A stretch of 64,000 nucleotides of DNA from Pseudomaricurvus hydrocarbonicus (GCF_011602365.1 NZ_JAAONZ010000008.1:124001-188000), one strand, 5' to 3'. Shown: positions 48,228 through 58,315, numbered from the stretch's first letter. A program made the numbers and translations. The notes: generated from the letters alone by a model not told the origin.

Positions 48228-48520
48228 GTCAAGAACGCCTCTACAAAGTATTGCTGGGTCCTGTGATTTCTGAGAAAGCTGCAAATGCTGGCGATGCTAG
48301 CAACCAGGTAGTTTTCAAAGTACTTCGCACTGGCACCAAGCAGGAAGTAAAAGCCGCAGTTGAAAAACTGTTTGACGTTAAAGTTGAAGAGGTTCGTACT
48401 CTTCTGGTCAAGGGTAAAACCAAGCGCACCAAACACGGTTTGGGCAAGCGCAGTGACTGGAAAAAAGCGTACGTACGTCTGGCCGAAGGTCAAGAAATTG
48501 ACTTCGCCGTAGCGGAATAA
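48224..48520 (+). CDS. rplW: 50S ribosomal protein L23
   Basis: 98 residues. It sits at the tunnel exit, where trigger factor and the signal recognition particle dock. It begins [20 protein letters not shown]; the acidic residue in ISEKA lies at the trigger-factor contact. The basic hairpin [20 protein letters not shown] is present. It overlaps rplD by four bases. Confidence 0.98.
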   Translation: MSQERLYKVLLGPVISEKAANAGDASNQVVFKVLRTGTKQEVKAAVEKLFDVKVEEVRTLLVKGKTKRTKHGLGKRSDWKKAYVRLAEGQEIDFAVAE

Positions 48521-48533
48521 GGGGATAGTTGCG

Positions 48534-49361
48534 ATGCCTATTGTAAAACGTAAACCAACATCTCCGGGTCGCCGCTTCGTTGTAAGTGTTGTCAATCCGG
48601 ATCTTCATAAAGGTGCTCCTTACGCTCCTCTTCTGGAAAAGAAGAGCAAGAGCGGCGGTCGTAATAACAACGGTCGTATTACCACTCGTCACGTTGGCGG
48701 TGGTCATAAGCAGCATTATCGAGTAATCGATTTTAAACGTAATAAGGACGGTATTCCTGCAAAGGTTGAGCGTCTGGAATACGATCCAAACCGCAGCGCT
48801 AACATTGCTCTGGTTTGCTACTTGGACGGTGAGCGTCGCTACATTATTGCACCTAAAGGTGTAAAAGCTGGTGATATGGTCGAGTCTGGTGAAGCCGCTT
48901 CTATTAAGCCTGGTAACACCCTGCCGATCCGCAACATCCCTGTGGGTAGTGTGATTCACTGTATTGAACTGAAGCCAGGTAAAGGTGCTCAAGTAGCACG
49001 TTCCGCCGGTACTTCTGCTCAATTAGTGGCGCGTGATGGCCGTTATGCGACTTTGCGTCTGCGTAGTGGCGAGATGCGTAAAGTACTCAGTGAGTGTCGT
49101 GCGACCTTGGGCGAAGTGTCCAACAGTGAGCACAACCTGCGTTCTCTGGGTAAGGCTGGTGCTTCTCGTTGGCGCGGTGTGCGACCAACTGTTCGCGGTG
49201 TCGCGATGAACCCTGTAGATCACCCACATGGTGGTGGTGAAGGTCGTACCTCTGGTGGCCGTCATCCCGTTTCTCCATGGGGTACGCCTACTAAGGGTGC
49301 TAAGACCCGTAAGAACAAGCGCACCGATAAGATGATTGTACGCCGTCGCGGTAAGAAATAA
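48534..49361 (+). CDS. rplB: 50S ribosomal protein L2
   Basis: 275 residues, the family norm. It is needed for subunit joining and peptidyl-transferase assembly. Visible signatures are [20 protein letters not shown] and the C-terminal [20 protein letters not shown], which contains the conserved functional histidine. The tail is strongly basic ([19 protein letters not shown]). It follows rplW by 13 bases. Confidence 0.98.
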   Translation: MPIVKRKPTSPGRRFVVSVVNPDLHKGAPYAPLLEKKSKSGGRNNNGRITTRHVGGGHKQHYRVIDFKRNKDGIPAKVERLEYDPNRSANIALVCYLDGERRYIIAPKGVKAGDMVESGEAASIKPGNTLPIRNIPVGSVIHCIELKPGKGAQVARSAGTSAQLVARDGRYATLRLRSGEMRKVLSECRATLGEVSNSEHNLRSLGKAGASRWRGVRPTVRGVAMNPVDHPHGGGEGRTSGGRHPVSPWGTPTKGAKTRKNKRTDKMIVRRRGKK

Positions 49362-49397
49362 GCGACTGGCTAAACACTAGCTGAAGAGGAAAGTGCA

Positions 49398-49676
49398 GTG
49401 CCACGTTCACTGAAAAAAGGTCCTTTCATCGATCTTCATTTGATTAAGAAGGTCGAAGCAGCGATCGAAAGTAATGACCGTCGTCCTATTAAGACTTGGT
49501 CTCGCCGTTCCATGATTATGCCAGAAATGGTCGGCTTGACTCTCGCTGTACACAACGGTCGTCAACATGTTCCCGTCTTGGTCAACGAAGAGATGGTTGG
49601 ACATAAATTGGGCGAATTTGCTGCGACCCGCACATACCGCGGTCACATTGCAGACAAGAAAGCCAAGAAGCGCTAA
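49398..49676 (+). CDS. rpsS: 30S ribosomal protein S19
   Basis: 92 residues, located in the 30S head with S13 near the A-site tRNA. It begins [19 protein letters not shown]. Conserved stretches are [16 protein letters not shown] and [19 protein letters not shown]. The start is GTG at 49398 after GAAGAGGAAAG, so the GTG has a good ribosome-binding site. It is followed by rplV after 11 bases. Confidence 0.98.
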   Translation: MPRSLKKGPFIDLHLIKKVEAAIESNDRRPIKTWSRRSMIMPEMVGLTLAVHNGRQHVPVLVNEEMVGHKLGEFAATRTYRGHIADKKAKKR

Positions 49677-49687
49677 GAGGTCTAACG

Positions 49688-50020
49688 ATGGAAGTATCAG
49701 CAAAATTACGCGGTGCTCAATTGTCGGCACAAAAAGCGCGTCTAGTCGTCGATCAGATTCGTGGTAAACACGTTGAAGAGGCGCTGGACATCTTAGCTTT
49801 CAGTCCGAAGAAGGGTGCAGCGATTGTTAAGAAGGTGCTGGAGTCTGCGATTGCAAACGCCGAGCACAATGAAGGCGCTGATGTAGATGAGTTGACTGTG
49901 TCAACTGTATTCGTAGATGAGGGTCTGACGATGAAAAGAATCAGACCACGTGCTAAAGGTCGTGCAGATCGCATCCTTAAGCGCACTTGTCACATCACCG
50001 TTAAAGTAGCCGATCAGTAA
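49688..50020 (+). CDS. rplV: 50S ribosomal protein L22
   Basis: 110 residues. Its long beta hairpin reaches into the exit tunnel and affects macrolide action in other species. It begins [20 protein letters not shown]. The hairpin and C-terminus read [20 protein letters not shown] and end in HITVKVADQ. The gene is tightly spaced between rpsS and rpsC. Confidence 0.98.
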   Translation: MEVSAKLRGAQLSAQKARLVVDQIRGKHVEEALDILAFSPKKGAAIVKKVLESAIANAEHNEGADVDELTVSTVFVDEGLTMKRIRPRAKGRADRILKRTCHITVKVADQ

Positions 50021-50032
50021 GAGACAGACGTT

Positions 50033-50710
50033 ATGGGTCAGAAAGTACATCCGACAGGTATTCGTCTGGGCATCGTCAAAAAGCATACCTCTACTTGGTA
50101 TGCTGGCAGCGATGAATACGCAGACAAGCTCTACACCGACCTGAAAGTACGCGAGTACATTGAAAAGAAACTGGCGCACGCGTCAGTCAGTCGAGTAGAA
50201 ATTGAGCGTCCGGCCAACACCGCACGCGTTACCATCCACACTGCCCGTCCAGGTATTGTGATTGGTAAAAAAGGTGAAGATGTGGAAAAACTGCGCGCTG
50301 AAATCAGCAAGCAGATGGGTGTTCCCGTTCACATTAACATCGAAGAAATCCGCAAACCTGATCTGGATGCGGCTCTGGTAGCACAAAGCGTTGCTCAGCA
50401 ACTTGAGCGTCGTGTGATGTTCCGTCGCGCTATGAAGCGTGCGGTACAGAACGCTATGCGTCAGGGCGCAGAAGGGATCAAAATCCAGGTAAGCGGTCGT
50501 TTAGGTGGTGCAGAAATCGCACGCACCGAATGGTACCGCGAAGGCCGCGTGCCTCTGCACACTTTGCGTGCCGATATCGACTACGCCACAGCTGAAGGTG
50601 CAACCACCTACGGTATTATTGGCGTGAAAGTTTGGATCTTTAAAGGTGAAGTAATTGGCGGCATCCAAGCTGTTGAAGAAAAACCTAAGAAGAAAAAGAG
50701 CTCAAAGTAA
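50033..50710 (+). CDS. rpsC: 30S ribosomal protein S3
   Basis: 225 residues. It forms part of the mRNA entry channel and helicase activity with S4 and S5. It begins [20 protein letters not shown]. The KH domain motif is [16 protein letters not shown], and the C-terminal domain includes [14 protein letters not shown]. The tail [11 protein letters not shown] is lysine-rich. It ends 12 bases before rplP. Confidence 0.98.
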   Translation: MGQKVHPTGIRLGIVKKHTSTWYAGSDEYADKLYTDLKVREYIEKKLAHASVSRVEIERPANTARVTIHTARPGIVIGKKGEDVEKLRAEISKQMGVPVHINIEEIRKPDLDAALVAQSVAQQLERRVMFRRAMKRAVQNAMRQGAEGIKIQVSGRLGGAEIARTEWYREGRVPLHTLRADIDYATAEGATTYGIIGVKVWIFKGEVIGGIQAVEEKPKKKKSSK

Positions 50711-50722
50711 GGGGTACGCAAG

Positions 50723-51136
50723 ATGCTGCAACCGAAGCGTACAAAGTTTCGTAAGCAAATGAAAGGCCGCAACCGCGGTCTGGCCCATCGTGGCTCCAAG
50801 GTTAGCTTTGGTGAGTTTGGTTTGAAGTCTAACGCACGTGGTCGTATTACCGCTCGTCAAATCGAAGCGGCACGTCGTGCAATGACTCGTCACATTAAAC
50901 GTGGTGGTAAAATCTGGATCCGCGTTTTTCCTGACAAGCCAATTACCAGCAAGCCTCTCGAGGTTCGTCAGGGTAAGGGTAAGGGTAATGTTGAATATTG
51001 GGTAGCCCAGATTCAACCTGGTAAAGTTCTTTATGAAATGGAAGGCGTTTCCGAAGAACTGGCTCGCGAAGCATTCGCACTGGCCGCTGCCAAGTTACCA
51101 TTAAGTACAACTTTCGTGAAACGTTCGGTGATGTGA
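50723..51136 (+). CDS. rplP: 50S ribosomal protein L16
   Basis: 137 residues. It binds near the A-site tRNA elbow. It begins [20 protein letters not shown]. The central [17 protein letters not shown] is conserved; the nearby arginine in the PLEVRQGKG loop corresponds to the residue hydroxylated in E. coli L16. The stop TGA overlaps the rpmC start by one base (TGATG). Confidence 0.98.
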   Translation: MLQPKRTKFRKQMKGRNRGLAHRGSKVSFGEFGLKSNARGRITARQIEAARRAMTRHIKRGGKIWIRVFPDKPITSKPLEVRQGKGKGNVEYWVAQIQPGKVLYEMEGVSEELAREAFALAAAKLPLSTTFVKRSVM

Positions 51137-51327
51137 TGAAAGCTCAAGAACTCCGCGAAAAATCTGTTGAAGAGCTAAATGCTGAGTTGCTGAAGCAGCT
51201 GGAAGATCAGTTCAAGCTGCGTATGCAAGCTTCTACTGGTCAGCTGAATCAGACCCATCTGCTCAAGCAGACACGTCGCGATATTGCTCGTATTAAAACA
51301 GTGCTGACGCAAAAGGCAGGTGCATAA
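51136..51327 (+). CDS. rpmC: 50S ribosomal protein L29
   Basis: 63 residues forming two helices near the tunnel exit. It begins [19 protein letters not shown], and [20 protein letters not shown] is the conserved second helix. ATG 51136 is chosen over an in-frame GTG at 51133 because the family begins MKA. It is coupled to rplP by a one-base overlap. Confidence 0.97.
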   Translation: MKAQELREKSVEELNAELLKQLEDQFKLRMQASTGQLNQTHLLKQTRRDIARIKTVLTQKAGA

Positions 51328-51328
51328 T

Positions 51329-51589
51329 ATGACAGACAATTTAGTACGTCAGGTAACCGGTAAGGTAGTAAGTGACAAGATGGATAAAACCATCACTGTC
51401 CTGATCGAACGCCGTGTTAAGCACCCGATTTATGGTAAGTACGTCAGTAAATCATCCAAGCTGAAAGCTCATGATGAAAAGAATGAGTGTAAGGCAGGAG
51501 ATGTGGTAACTATTAAGGAATCACGTCCGCTGTCTAAGTCTAAGTCTTGGGCTTTAGTTAAAATTGAAGAGCGCGCAACTGAGATTTAA
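51329..51589 (+). CDS. rpsQ: 30S ribosomal protein S17
   Basis: 86 residues, a primary 16S rRNA-binding protein of OB fold. The core [20 protein letters not shown] and [18 protein letters not shown] are typical. ATG 51329 lies one base after the rpmC stop; an in-frame GTG at 51320 would add three residues and overlap rpmC. Confidence 0.97.
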   Translation: MTDNLVRQVTGKVVSDKMDKTITVLIERRVKHPIYGKYVSKSSKLKAHDEKNECKAGDVVTIKESRPLSKSKSWALVKIEERATEI

Positions 51590-51626
51590 TCATCTCAGGC
51601 GTTTTTAAGAGTTTCGGAGACGGACG

Positions 51627-51995
51627 ATGATCCAAACGCAATCATACTTGGATGTGGCAGACAACAGTGGTGCCCGCCGCGTTATGTGCATTAAAGTGCT
51701 CGGCGGTTCGCATCGTCGTTACGCTGCCGTAGGCGATATTATTAAGGTGACCGTTAAGGAAGCCATCCCACGCGGTAAAGTTAAAAAAGGTCAGGTGATG
51801 AAGGCCGTGGTTGTACGTACCAAAAAAGGTGTGCGTCGCCAGGACGGGTCTCTGATTAAGTTTGACGATAACGCTGCTGTACTGCTGAACCAACAGGATG
51901 CTCCTATTGGTACACGTATTTTCGGCCCTGTTACTCGTGAACTGCGTGGCGAGAAATTCATGAAGATCATCTCTTTGGCTCCAGAAGTTCTGTAA
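51627..51995 (+). CDS. rplN: 50S ribosomal protein L14
   Basis: 122 residues, the universal length. It sits at the subunit interface and is the docking site of the silencing factor RsfS. It begins [20 protein letters not shown]. The signature continues through [18 protein letters not shown] and ends [11 protein letters not shown]. First gene of the spc group, 37 bases after rpsQ; no separate promoter was recognised. Confidence 0.98.
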   Translation: MIQTQSYLDVADNSGARRVMCIKVLGGSHRRYAAVGDIIKVTVKEAIPRGKVKKGQVMKAVVVRTKKGVRRQDGSLIKFDDNAAVLLNQQDAPIGTRIFGPVTRELRGEKFMKIISLAPEVL

Positions 51996-52036
51996 GCCAG
52001 GGCTTTTGTAATCTAAAGAGAGTTGAGGACAGGGTT

Positions 52037-52354
52037 ATGCGTAAGATCAAACGTGATGACGAAGTGATTGTGATCGCTGGTCGCGATAAAGGTAAGCGCG
52101 GTAAAGTAGTTAGCGTACTTGCCGATGATCGCTTGCTCGTGTCTGGTGTGCACATGATCAAAAAACACCAAAAACCAAACCCGCAATTGGGTGTGGCCGG
52201 CGGAATCGTGGAGAAAGAAGCTCCGATTCAGCTTTCCAATGTTGCTATTTTTAATGGCGCAACGGGTAAAGCGGATCGTGTAGGTTTCAAAATCCTGGAA
52301 GACGGCACCAAAGTGCGAGTTTTCAAATCCAACGGCGAAGCCGTTGACGCGTAA
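52037..52354 (+). CDS. rplX: 50S ribosomal protein L24
   Basis: 105 residues, an assembly initiator near the tunnel exit. The KOW motif is clear in [20 protein letters not shown]. The conserved [20 protein letters not shown] follows. The stop codon lies inside a perfect 10-bp hairpin (52349-52374, separate entry). Confidence 0.98.
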   Translation: MRKIKRDDEVIVIAGRDKGKRGKVVSVLADDRLLVSGVHMIKKHQKPNPQLGVAGGIVEKEAPIQLSNVAIFNGATGKADRVGFKILEDGTKVRVFKSNGEAVDA

Positions 52355-52374
52355 TTAGCAAAATCTAATTACGC
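52349..52374 (+). other. Hairpin that includes the rplX stop codon
   Basis: GCGTAATTAG (52349-52358) and CTAATTACGC (52365-52374) form a perfect 10-bp stem with a 6-base loop. The TAA stop of rplX (52352-52354) lies inside the left arm. There is no T run, so it is not a standard terminator. It may slow decay or processing of the mRNA between rplX and rplE. Confidence 0.7.
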
Positions 52375-52407
52375 CGAGTTAACGGCATAAGCAGACGGTA
52401 ATTGAAC

Positions 52408-52947
52408 ATGGCTAAGTTGAAAGAACTTTACCAAAACGAAATCGCAGCCAAGTTGAAAGAAGAACTTGGTCTTGCGAACGTTATGGAAGTGCCCAAAATC
52501 ACCAAAATCACCCTGAACATGGGTGTTGGTGAGGCAATCGGTGACAAGAAAGTCTTAGAAAATGCTGTCAGCGACCTGGAAAAGATCTCTGGTCAAAAAG
52601 TAGTTGTGACCAAAGCTCGCAAATCCATCGCTGGCTTTAAAGTACGTGAAGAGTGGCCGATCGGCTGTAAAGTAACTCTGCGCTCTGAGCGCATGTATGA
52701 GTTTCTTGAGCGCCTGGTTAGCATTGCGATCCCACGTATTCGTGACTTCCGTGGTATCAGCCCCAAGCAGTTTGACGGTCGTGGTAATTTCTCAATGGGT
52801 GTGACTGAACAAATCATCTTCCCAGAGATTGAGTACGATAAAGTTGATAAGCTGCGCGGTCTTGATATCTGTATCACCACCACAGCGCGTAATAACGTGG
52901 AAGGCCTTGCTTTGTTGAAAGCATTCAACTTCCCGTTTAAAGGCTAA
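52408..52947 (+). CDS. rplE: 50S ribosomal protein L5
   Basis: 179 residues. It binds 5S rRNA and contacts P-site tRNA. It begins [20 protein letters not shown]. Conserved stretches are [20 protein letters not shown] and [21 protein letters not shown] 52408 is preferred to an in-frame TTG at 52402. It follows rplX by 53 bases, filled by the stop-codon hairpin and a short AT-rich stretch. Confidence 0.98.
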   Translation: MAKLKELYQNEIAAKLKEELGLANVMEVPKITKITLNMGVGEAIGDKKVLENAVSDLEKISGQKVVVTKARKSIAGFKVREEWPIGCKVTLRSERMYEFLERLVSIAIPRIRDFRGISPKQFDGRGNFSMGVTEQIIFPEIEYDKVDKLRGLDICITTTARNNVEGLALLKAFNFPFKG

Positions 52948-52958
52948 GGAAACGGATC

Positions 52959-53264
52959 ATGGCTAAGAAATCAATGATCGCACGTGAAACCAAGCGTGCC
53001 AATGCAGTGTCAAAGTTTGCCGCTAAGCGTCAAGCTCTGAAAGCTATCATTGCCGACCAGACTTCTTCTGAAGAAGAAGTTTGGGAAGCTCAGGTTAAGC
53101 TGCAGAAACTGCCACGTGATGCCAGCCCAGTACGTAAGCGTAACCGCTGTCGTATCACTGGTCGTCCACACGGTGTTTACAGCAAATTTGGTCTGTGCCG
53201 TAACAAGCTTCGCGAAGCTGCGATGCGCGGTGATGTCCCAGGTTTGGTTAAGGCCAGCTGGTAA
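52959..53264 (+). CDS. rpsN: 30S ribosomal protein S14 (zinc-free long form)
   Basis: 101 residues, the long form typical of Proteobacteria. It lacks the paired CXXC zinc ligands of the short form; single cysteines occur only in [11 protein letters not shown] and [10 protein letters not shown]. It assembles into the 30S head beside S3 and S10. It sits between rplE and rpsH. Confidence 0.98.
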   Translation: MAKKSMIARETKRANAVSKFAAKRQALKAIIADQTSSEEEVWEAQVKLQKLPRDASPVRKRNRCRITGRPHGVYSKFGLCRNKLREAAMRGDVPGLVKASW

Positions 53265-53287
53265 GCTGAATTTAGGAGCAGAAACTT

Positions 53288-53680
53288 ATGAGTATGCAAG
53301 ATCCGTTGGCAGATATGCTGACTCGTATCCGCAACGCTCAACAAGTCGGCAAGGTTGATGTAACCATGCCTTCTTCAAAACTGAAAATTAACGTTGCACG
53401 CGTTCTTCAAGACGAAGGCTACGTAAACGGCTTTTCAGTGAGCGAAGATGCTCAGCCTCAACTGACCGTTGAGCTGAAATACTTCGACGGCAAGCCAGTT
53501 ATTGCTGAGCTTGACCGTGTAAGCCGTCCAGGCTTGCGTAATTACTCTGGTAAAGATGGCTTGCCATCTGTTCGTGGTGGTCTGGGTATCGCTATCGTTT
53601 CTACCAGTAAAGGTGTTATGACTGACCGTGCTGCTCGCGCTCAAGGCGTTGGTGGTGAGGTTCTCTGCACCGTATTTTAA
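53288..53680 (+). CDS. rpsH: 30S ribosomal protein S8
   Basis: 130 residues. It binds the central domain of 16S rRNA and in E. coli represses the spc operon at the rplE region. It begins [20 protein letters not shown], and its C-terminal signature is [21 protein letters not shown] hairpin (GTTTAGCTG/CAGCTAAC, about 53687-53707) follows the stop, before rplF. Confidence 0.98.
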   Translation: MSMQDPLADMLTRIRNAQQVGKVDVTMPSSKLKINVARVLQDEGYVNGFSVSEDAQPQLTVELKYFDGKPVIAELDRVSRPGLRNYSGKDGLPSVRGGLGIAIVSTSKGVMTDRAARAQGVGGEVLCTVF

Positions 53681-53735
53681 CCCCGTTTAGCTGCTCTGCA
53701 GCTAACGGTAATAGTTGTTTTAACGGGAATTCGTT

Positions 53736-54269
53736 ATGTCACGAGTTGCAAATAGTCCGGTTGAAGTGCCCGCTGGTGTAACTGTAACCCTGAGTGGTCA
53801 GGATCTTACAGTTAAAGGCAGCAATGGTACATTGGCCCATACCATCCACAGCAGTGTTGAAGTAGCTCAGAACGAAAACGTTCTGAACGTATCTGCTCGT
53901 GATGGCGCCAAGCAGTCTCGCGCATTGGCAGGCACTACACGTGCTCTGGTAAACAACATGGTAGTCGGCGCTTCTCAAGGTTTTGAGAAGAAGCTGTTAC
54001 TGCAAGGTGTTGGTTATCGTGCTAAAGCCGCGGGCAGTTCTGTAGACCTGACTCTGGGTTTCTCCCACCCGGTTGTTTATGACCTTCCTGAAGGCGTAAA
54101 AGCTGAGACCCCAAGTCAGACTGAGATCGTACTGAAGAGCGCTGATAAACAGCTGCTCGGTCAGGTAGCCGCGGAAATCCGCGCATTTCGTCCACCAGAG
54201 CCTTATAAAGGCAAGGGTGTACGCTACGCTGACGAACATGTACGTCGTAAAGAAGCTAAGAAGAAGTAG
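53736..54269 (+). CDS. rplF: 50S ribosomal protein L6
   Basis: 177 residues with two related halves, located near the GTPase centre. It begins [20 protein letters not shown]. The conserved second-half motif is [20 protein letters not shown], with an arginine/lysine-rich tail. It is followed by rplR after 10 bases. Confidence 0.98.
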   Translation: MSRVANSPVEVPAGVTVTLSGQDLTVKGSNGTLAHTIHSSVEVAQNENVLNVSARDGAKQSRALAGTTRALVNNMVVGASQGFEKKLLLQGVGYRAKAAGSSVDLTLGFSHPVVYDLPEGVKAETPSQTEIVLKSADKQLLGQVAAEIRAFRPPEPYKGKGVRYADEHVRRKEAKKK

Positions 54270-54279
54270 GGCCTAGGTC

Positions 54280-54630
54280 ATGAACGCTAAAAAACAATCT
54301 CGTTTGCGTCGCGCACGTCGTGCTCGCGCAAAGATGAGTGAGCTGGGCGCAATGCGCCTGTGCGTTAACCGCACTCCTCGCCACATCTATGCGCAAGTTA
54401 TCGCTGCCGATGGTGCCAAGGTACTGGCTAGCGCCTCTACTTTGGATAAAGATTTACGTGCAGGAAAAACCAGCAACAAAGAAGCAGCCCAGGCTGTTGG
54501 TAAGTTGGTTGCCGAGCGTGCTAAAGCTGCTGGCGTTACTCAGGTAGCTTTCGATCGTAGTGGTTACAAATACCACGGTCGTGTGCAGGCTTTGGCTGAC
54601 GCCGCCCGCGAAGCTGGTTTGGAATTCTAA
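54280..54630 (+). CDS. rplR: 50S ribosomal protein L18
   Basis: 116 residues, a 5S rRNA-binding protein. It has the very basic start [20 protein letters not shown]. The core [20 protein letters not shown] and the C-terminal [20 protein letters not shown] are typical. It is closely spaced between rplF and rpsE. Confidence 0.98.
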   Translation: MNAKKQSRLRRARRARAKMSELGAMRLCVNRTPRHIYAQVIAADGAKVLASASTLDKDLRAGKTSNKEAAQAVGKLVAERAKAAGVTQVAFDRSGYKYHGRVQALADAAREAGLEF

Positions 54631-54640
54631 AGGTTGAGAT

Positions 54641-55150
54641 ATGGCTTTTAACAAGAAAGAAGAACGTAACGATGAAGGCTTCCAGGAGAAGCTGGTTCAA
54701 GTTAACCGCGTTGCCAAAACCGTTAAAGGTGGTCGTATCTTTACCTTTACTGCACTGACTGTTGTTGGTGATGGTAATGGCAAGGTCGGCTTCGGTCGTG
54801 GTAAAGCACGCGAAGTACCTGCTGCTATCCAGAAGGCTATGGAAGCTGCTCGTCGCAACATGATCGAAGTTGATCTGAACGGCGACACACTGCAGTATGC
54901 TACCACTGGTCGTCACAGTGGCTCCAAGGTATACATGCAGCCTGCTTCGCAGGGTACTGGTGTAATTGCCGGTGGTGCAATGCGCTCTGTATTTGAAATG
55001 GCTGGCGTTCAGAACGTTCTGGCCAAGTGCTACGGTTCTACTAACCCGGTAAACGTGGTTCGTGCAACTTTCAAGGCACTGAAAGAGATGGCATCTCCGG
55101 ATTCCGTAGCTGCCAAGCGTGGCAAAAGCGTTGAAGAGATTCTGAACTAA
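54641..55150 (+). CDS. rpsE: 30S ribosomal protein S5
   Basis: 169 residues. It acts in decoding accuracy and at the mRNA entry channel. The double-stranded-RNA-binding-like domain contains [20 protein letters not shown]. The later [20 protein letters not shown] and the end [12 protein letters not shown] are typical. Its stop is followed by an unusually long structured spacer before rpmD, whereas these genes nearly touch in E. coli. Confidence 0.98.
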   Translation: MAFNKKEERNDEGFQEKLVQVNRVAKTVKGGRIFTFTALTVVGDGNGKVGFGRGKAREVPAAIQKAMEAARRNMIEVDLNGDTLQYATTGRHSGSKVYMQPASQGTGVIAGGAMRSVFEMAGVQNVLAKCYGSTNPVNVVRATFKALKEMASPDSVAAKRGKSVEEILN

Positions 55151-55336
55151 TCTGGGTTTTCCCACGTTATTGTTCTGAATTGTCGGCTCTTGCTCATAGC
55201 AACTCTCAATCGAATGGTTTTGAGTTGTTGCGGTTGACAAGAGCCGTCGGCGTTTTGGATAAGCCTTCAGCCCATAGTTAAAGGGCTTTGCTCTCGCTAA
55301 GGGACTGAAGCTCTTAAAGAATAGTTGGATAGGACC
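55151..55336 (+). other. Structured 186-base spacer between rpsE and rpmD
   Basis: CGGCTCTTG (55184-55192) pairs perfectly with CAAGAGCCG (55238-55246), enclosing an imperfect inner stem (CAACTCTCAA with TTGAGTTGTTG). A second paired region follows (CTTCAG at 55265-55270 with CTGAAG at 55305-55310, and AGCCC with GGGCT inside it). No gene and no T run were seen. It could be a processing or regulatory element, or a small inserted palindromic repeat. Confidence 0.65.
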
Positions 55337-55522
55337 ATGGCTAAGAAAATGATTAAAGTGACTCAGGTGAAAAGCTCAGCTGGTCGCCTGAAGAACCACA
55401 TAGCCTGCGTTGCTGGTTTAGGCCTGCGTCGCATCGGCCACTCTGTCGAAGTAGAAGATACTCCTTCAGTGCGTGGAATGATTAACAAAGTACATTACCT
55501 GGTAAAGGTAGAGGGAGAGTAA
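55337..55522 (+). CDS. rpmD: 50S ribosomal protein L30
   Basis: 61 residues. The core [18 protein letters not shown] and [20 protein letters not shown] are typical. ATG 55337 with AGGA just upstream is preferred to an in-frame TTG at 55325. It ends one base before rplO. Confidence 0.97.
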   Translation: MAKKMIKVTQVKSSAGRLKNHIACVAGLGLRRIGHSVEVEDTPSVRGMINKVHYLVKVEGE

Positions 55523-55523
55523 G

Positions 55524-55958
55524 ATGCGTCTGAATACTCTAAGTCCTGCACCTGGCAGCACTCACAGCAAAAAGCGCGTAGGTCGTGGTATTGGTAGCGG
55601 TCTGGGTAAAACAGCTGGCCGCGGTCACAAAGGTCTGAAGGCTCGTTCCGGCGGCAGTGTTAAGCCCGGTTTCGAGGGTGGTCAGATGCCAATGCAGAAA
55701 CGTCTGCCTAAATACGGTTTTACTTCCCGTATTGGTCGCGTTACCGCAGAGGTTCGTTTAGCTGAGCTGAACAGCATTGATGCCGAAGTTATTGATTTGG
55801 ATGCACTTAAGCAAGCTGATGTTATCAACATCAACATGAAGCGTGCTAAGATCTTCCTTTCCGGCGAGCTGACTAAAGCAGTGACTGTAAAAGGTCTGGC
55901 CGTAACCAAGGGCGCTAAAGCTGCCATTGAAGCAGCTGGCGGTAAAGTCGAAGAATAA
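55524..55958 (+). CDS. rplO: 50S ribosomal protein L15
   Basis: 144 residues, a late assembly protein. It begins [20 protein letters not shown]. The glycine/arginine-rich [20 protein letters not shown] and [17 protein letters not shown] are conserved. It is followed after 111 bases by secY; that spacer contains repeated short phrases such as GATTCTGG and CTGATT and no gene. Confidence 0.98.
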   Translation: MRLNTLSPAPGSTHSKKRVGRGIGSGLGKTAGRGHKGLKARSGGSVKPGFEGGQMPMQKRLPKYGFTSRIGRVTAEVRLAELNSIDAEVIDLDALKQADVININMKRAKIFLSGELTKAVTVKGLAVTKGAKAAIEAAGGKVEE

Positions 55959-56069
55959 GACAGTCGAAGCTAACCGGTCACTATCTTTATAGCGGCCGGT
56001 GTCTAGTTACTGGATTCTGGTACTTGATTCTGGTTTTTGGACTGTCGACTACTGATTAGAGACTGATTT

Positions 56070-57395
56070 ATGGCAACCCCTGGAAATCTGCCATTAGGGA
56101 ACCAAAAAGGATTGGGCGAGCTTTGGGCTCGCCTTCGTTTTCTTTTTATAGCTATCGTTGTTTATCGTATTGGTACGCACATTCCAGTACCGGGTATTGA
56201 TCCCGATCGATTGGCATCGTTGTTTAATCAGAACCAGGGTACCATCCTGGGTTTGTTTAACATGTTCTCGGGTGGTGCACTCGAGCGTATGAGTATTCTG
56301 GCTCTGGGCATCATGCCCTATATTTCGGCCTCGATTATCATGCAGCTGATGTCGGCGGTGACGCCTTCGTTGGAGCAGCTTAAGAAAGAAGGCGACGCAG
56401 GTCGTCGTAAGATTAACCAGTACACCCGTTATCTGACGGTGTTGTTGGCCCTGGTTCAGGGTTCTGGTATGGCTGTAGGTTTCTCCGGCCAGGCTTACAT
56501 GACAGGCTTTAGTTTTTACTTCGTTGCAGTAACGTCGTTGGTGACCGGTGCGGTCTTCATGATGTGGCTGGGCGAACAAGTGACTGAGCGCGGTATTGGT
56601 AACGGCATCTCGATGCTGATTTTCGCCGGTATTGTGGCGGGTTTGCCGAGTGCGGTAGGCCAGGCGTTTGAAAGCTCTCGTCAAGGTGATTTGCACATCC
56701 TGTTGTTACTGGGTGTGACCTTCCTGGCGGTAGCGGTAGTGTGGTTGGTGGTACGTATGGAGCGCGGTCAGCGCCGTATTACGGTCAATTACGCCAAGCG
56801 TCAGCAGGGCCGTAAGGTGTTTGCAGCCCAGAGCAGTCACTTACCGTTAAAAGTGAATATGGCTGGGGTTATCCCGGCGATCTTTGCCAGCAGTATCCTG
56901 TTGTTCCCGGCGTCAGTGGCGCAGTGGTTCGGTCAGGGTGGCGAAGGTATGGGTAGTGAGATTTTACAGGAAGTCGCTTTGGCGATTGGCCCCGGCCAGC
57001 CACTGAACTTCATCTTGTTTGCTGCTCTGATCGTATTCTTCTGTTTCTTCTACACGGCGTTGATGTTTAACCCGAACGAAGTGGCAGATAACCTGAAAAA
57101 GTCCGGAGCGTATATCCCTGGTATTCGTCCCGGTGAGCAGTCGGCTAAATATATTGACAACGTTCTGACCCGGTTAACCGTGGTGGGCGCTGTTTATATT
57201 GCGGCAGTCTGTTTATTACCGCAGTTCCTGGTGGTGGCGACTAACATCCCATTTTACCTTGGCGGTACATCACTGCTGATCGTTGTGGTAGTGGTAATGG
57301 ACTTTATGTCCCAGGTGCAATCGCACTTGATGTCTCATCAGTATGATTCACTGATGAAGAAAGCAAACCTTAAAGGCTATGGTTCAGCCCGATAA
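56070..57395 (+). CDS. secY: Protein translocase channel subunit SecY
   Basis: 441 residues with ten membrane spans. It forms the SecYEG channel driven by SecA. The start [20 protein letters not shown], the plug-region [19 protein letters not shown] and the cytoplasmic loop [20 protein letters not shown] are typical. The later loop [20 protein letters not shown] is the SecA contact region. ATG 56070 fits the family start. This is the housekeeping SecY. It has no linked partner for the SecA-like motor upstream, so that motor either uses this channel or a different one. Confidence 0.98.
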   Translation: MATPGNLPLGNQKGLGELWARLRFLFIAIVVYRIGTHIPVPGIDPDRLASLFNQNQGTILGLFNMFSGGALERMSILALGIMPYISASIIMQLMSAVTPSLEQLKKEGDAGRRKINQYTRYLTVLLALVQGSGMAVGFSGQAYMTGFSFYFVAVTSLVTGAVFMMWLGEQVTERGIGNGISMLIFAGIVAGLPSAVGQAFESSRQGDLHILLLLGVTFLAVAVVWLVVRMERGQRRITVNYAKRQQGRKVFAAQSSHLPLKVNMAGVIPAIFASSILLFPASVAQWFGQGGEGMGSEILQEVALAIGPGQPLNFILFAALIVFFCFFYTALMFNPNEVADNLKKSGAYIPGIRPGEQSAKYIDNVLTRLTVVGAVYIAAVCLLPQFLVVATNIPFYLGGTSLLIVVVVVMDFMSQVQSHLMSHQYDSLMKKANLKGYGSAR

Positions 57396-57438
57396 TCGGG
57401 TAAGATGCTCGGCCGCTGAGTTAGAAGGTGTTTGAAAC

Positions 57439-57555
57439 ATGAAAGTTCGTGCTTCAGTAAAGAAAATTTGCCGTAACTGTAAAGTTGTTCGTCGTAAAGG
57501 TGTTCTGCGGGTTATCTGCAACACCGAGCCACGTCACAAGCAGCGTCAAGGCTAA
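57439..57555 (+). CDS. rpmJ: 50S ribosomal protein L36 (zinc form)
   Basis: 38 residues. It begins [20 protein letters not shown]. The zinc ligands C11, C14, C27 and H33 are all present, so this is the zinc-binding type. ATG 57439 lies 43 bases after secY with AGAAGG upstream. It is the last gene before the structured spacer leading to the alpha operon. Confidence 0.96.
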   Translation: MKVRASVKKICRNCKVVRRKGVLRVICNTEPRHKQRQG

Positions 57556-57854
57556 TACTTGGTTTCGTGTGACGACCGGTAACTTATCGAACCGGGAATC
57601 ACAATAACGAATCTAAGGCCTGTGGCCAGATAAGTCCTATCTGGCCACAGGCAACTGATAAAAAGTCGCTCACAAAACCGTGATTTTTTATCAGCACAAT
57701 GGGGGCGTTGACTGTCGCCAGGGGGGAAACTCTCTGGCTATTGCTTTTTGTGCGCTTTACCGCTATCCTTTTGCGCCTTTTTTATTAATGGTGTTGAGGG
57801 TGGTGGTCTGTCGCTGTCAACGCCGCAATTTGAGTTATACGTGGAGTAATCTGA
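57556..57854 (+). other. 299-base spacer before the alpha operon, with two hairpins
   Basis: A perfect 15-bp stem with a 5-base loop occupies 57618-57652 (GCCTGTGGCCAGATA against TATCTGGCCACAGGC). It is followed by CTGATAAAAA (57655-57664) pairing with TTTTTATCAG (57685-57694) around a small TCAC/GTGA stem. The stretch is where E. coli has the end of spc and the S4-controlled leader of the alpha operon. A short T run (57684-57689) inside the second hairpin is not placed as in a normal terminator. No convincing gene was seen. Confidence 0.65.
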
Positions 57855-58211
57855 ATGGCCCGTATTGCTGGTGTCAATATACCAGATAACAAGCATGCCG
57901 TTATCTCCCTGACCTATGTCTTTGGGATCGGTCGCACTACTGCGAAACAAATTTGCGCCGCCACCGGCATCGCTGAATCCACCAAAATTGGTGAACTGAG
58001 CGAAGCTGAGATGGATGCCGTGCGTAGTGAAGTCGCTAAAGTCACTGTAGAAGGTGATTTGCGTCGTGAAGTTTCTATGAGCATCAAGCGTTTGATGGAT
58101 CTGGGCTGCTACCGCGGTCTGCGTCATCGTCGCAGTTTGCCTGCTCGTGGACAGCGCTCAAAGACGAATGCTCGCACTCGCAAGGGTCCGCGCAAGCCGA
58201 TCAAAAAGTAA
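57855..58211 (+). CDS. rpsM: 30S ribosomal protein S13
   Basis: 118 residues. It contacts P-site tRNA and S19 in the 30S head. It begins [20 protein letters not shown]. The helix-two-turn-helix [14 protein letters not shown] and the basic end [20 protein letters not shown] are typical. First gene of the alpha operon. Confidence 0.98.
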   Translation: MARIAGVNIPDNKHAVISLTYVFGIGRTTAKQICAATGIAESTKIGELSEAEMDAVRSEVAKVTVEGDLRREVSMSIKRLMDLGCYRGLRHRRSLPARGQRSKTNARTRKGPRKPIKK

Positions 58212-58315
58212 GTCTTAAACGTCAGGTTTTAAAGGTTGTCGGCTTCTTCAGCGGACAGTTTTTTAAACACCCAGGTTTAATGTCTACAACAGGTTAAAGG
58301 TTAGGAAGAGTTGCT

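Noticed and set aside
57618-57652. Intrinsic terminator for the spc operon
   Set aside because: The stem is strong but no T run follows it, so it was recorded as a hairpin only.
57680-57889. A 69-codon + strand frame in the spacer before rpsM
   Set aside because: It overlaps the rpsM start, has no ribosome-binding site or family pattern, and crosses structured spacer DNA.
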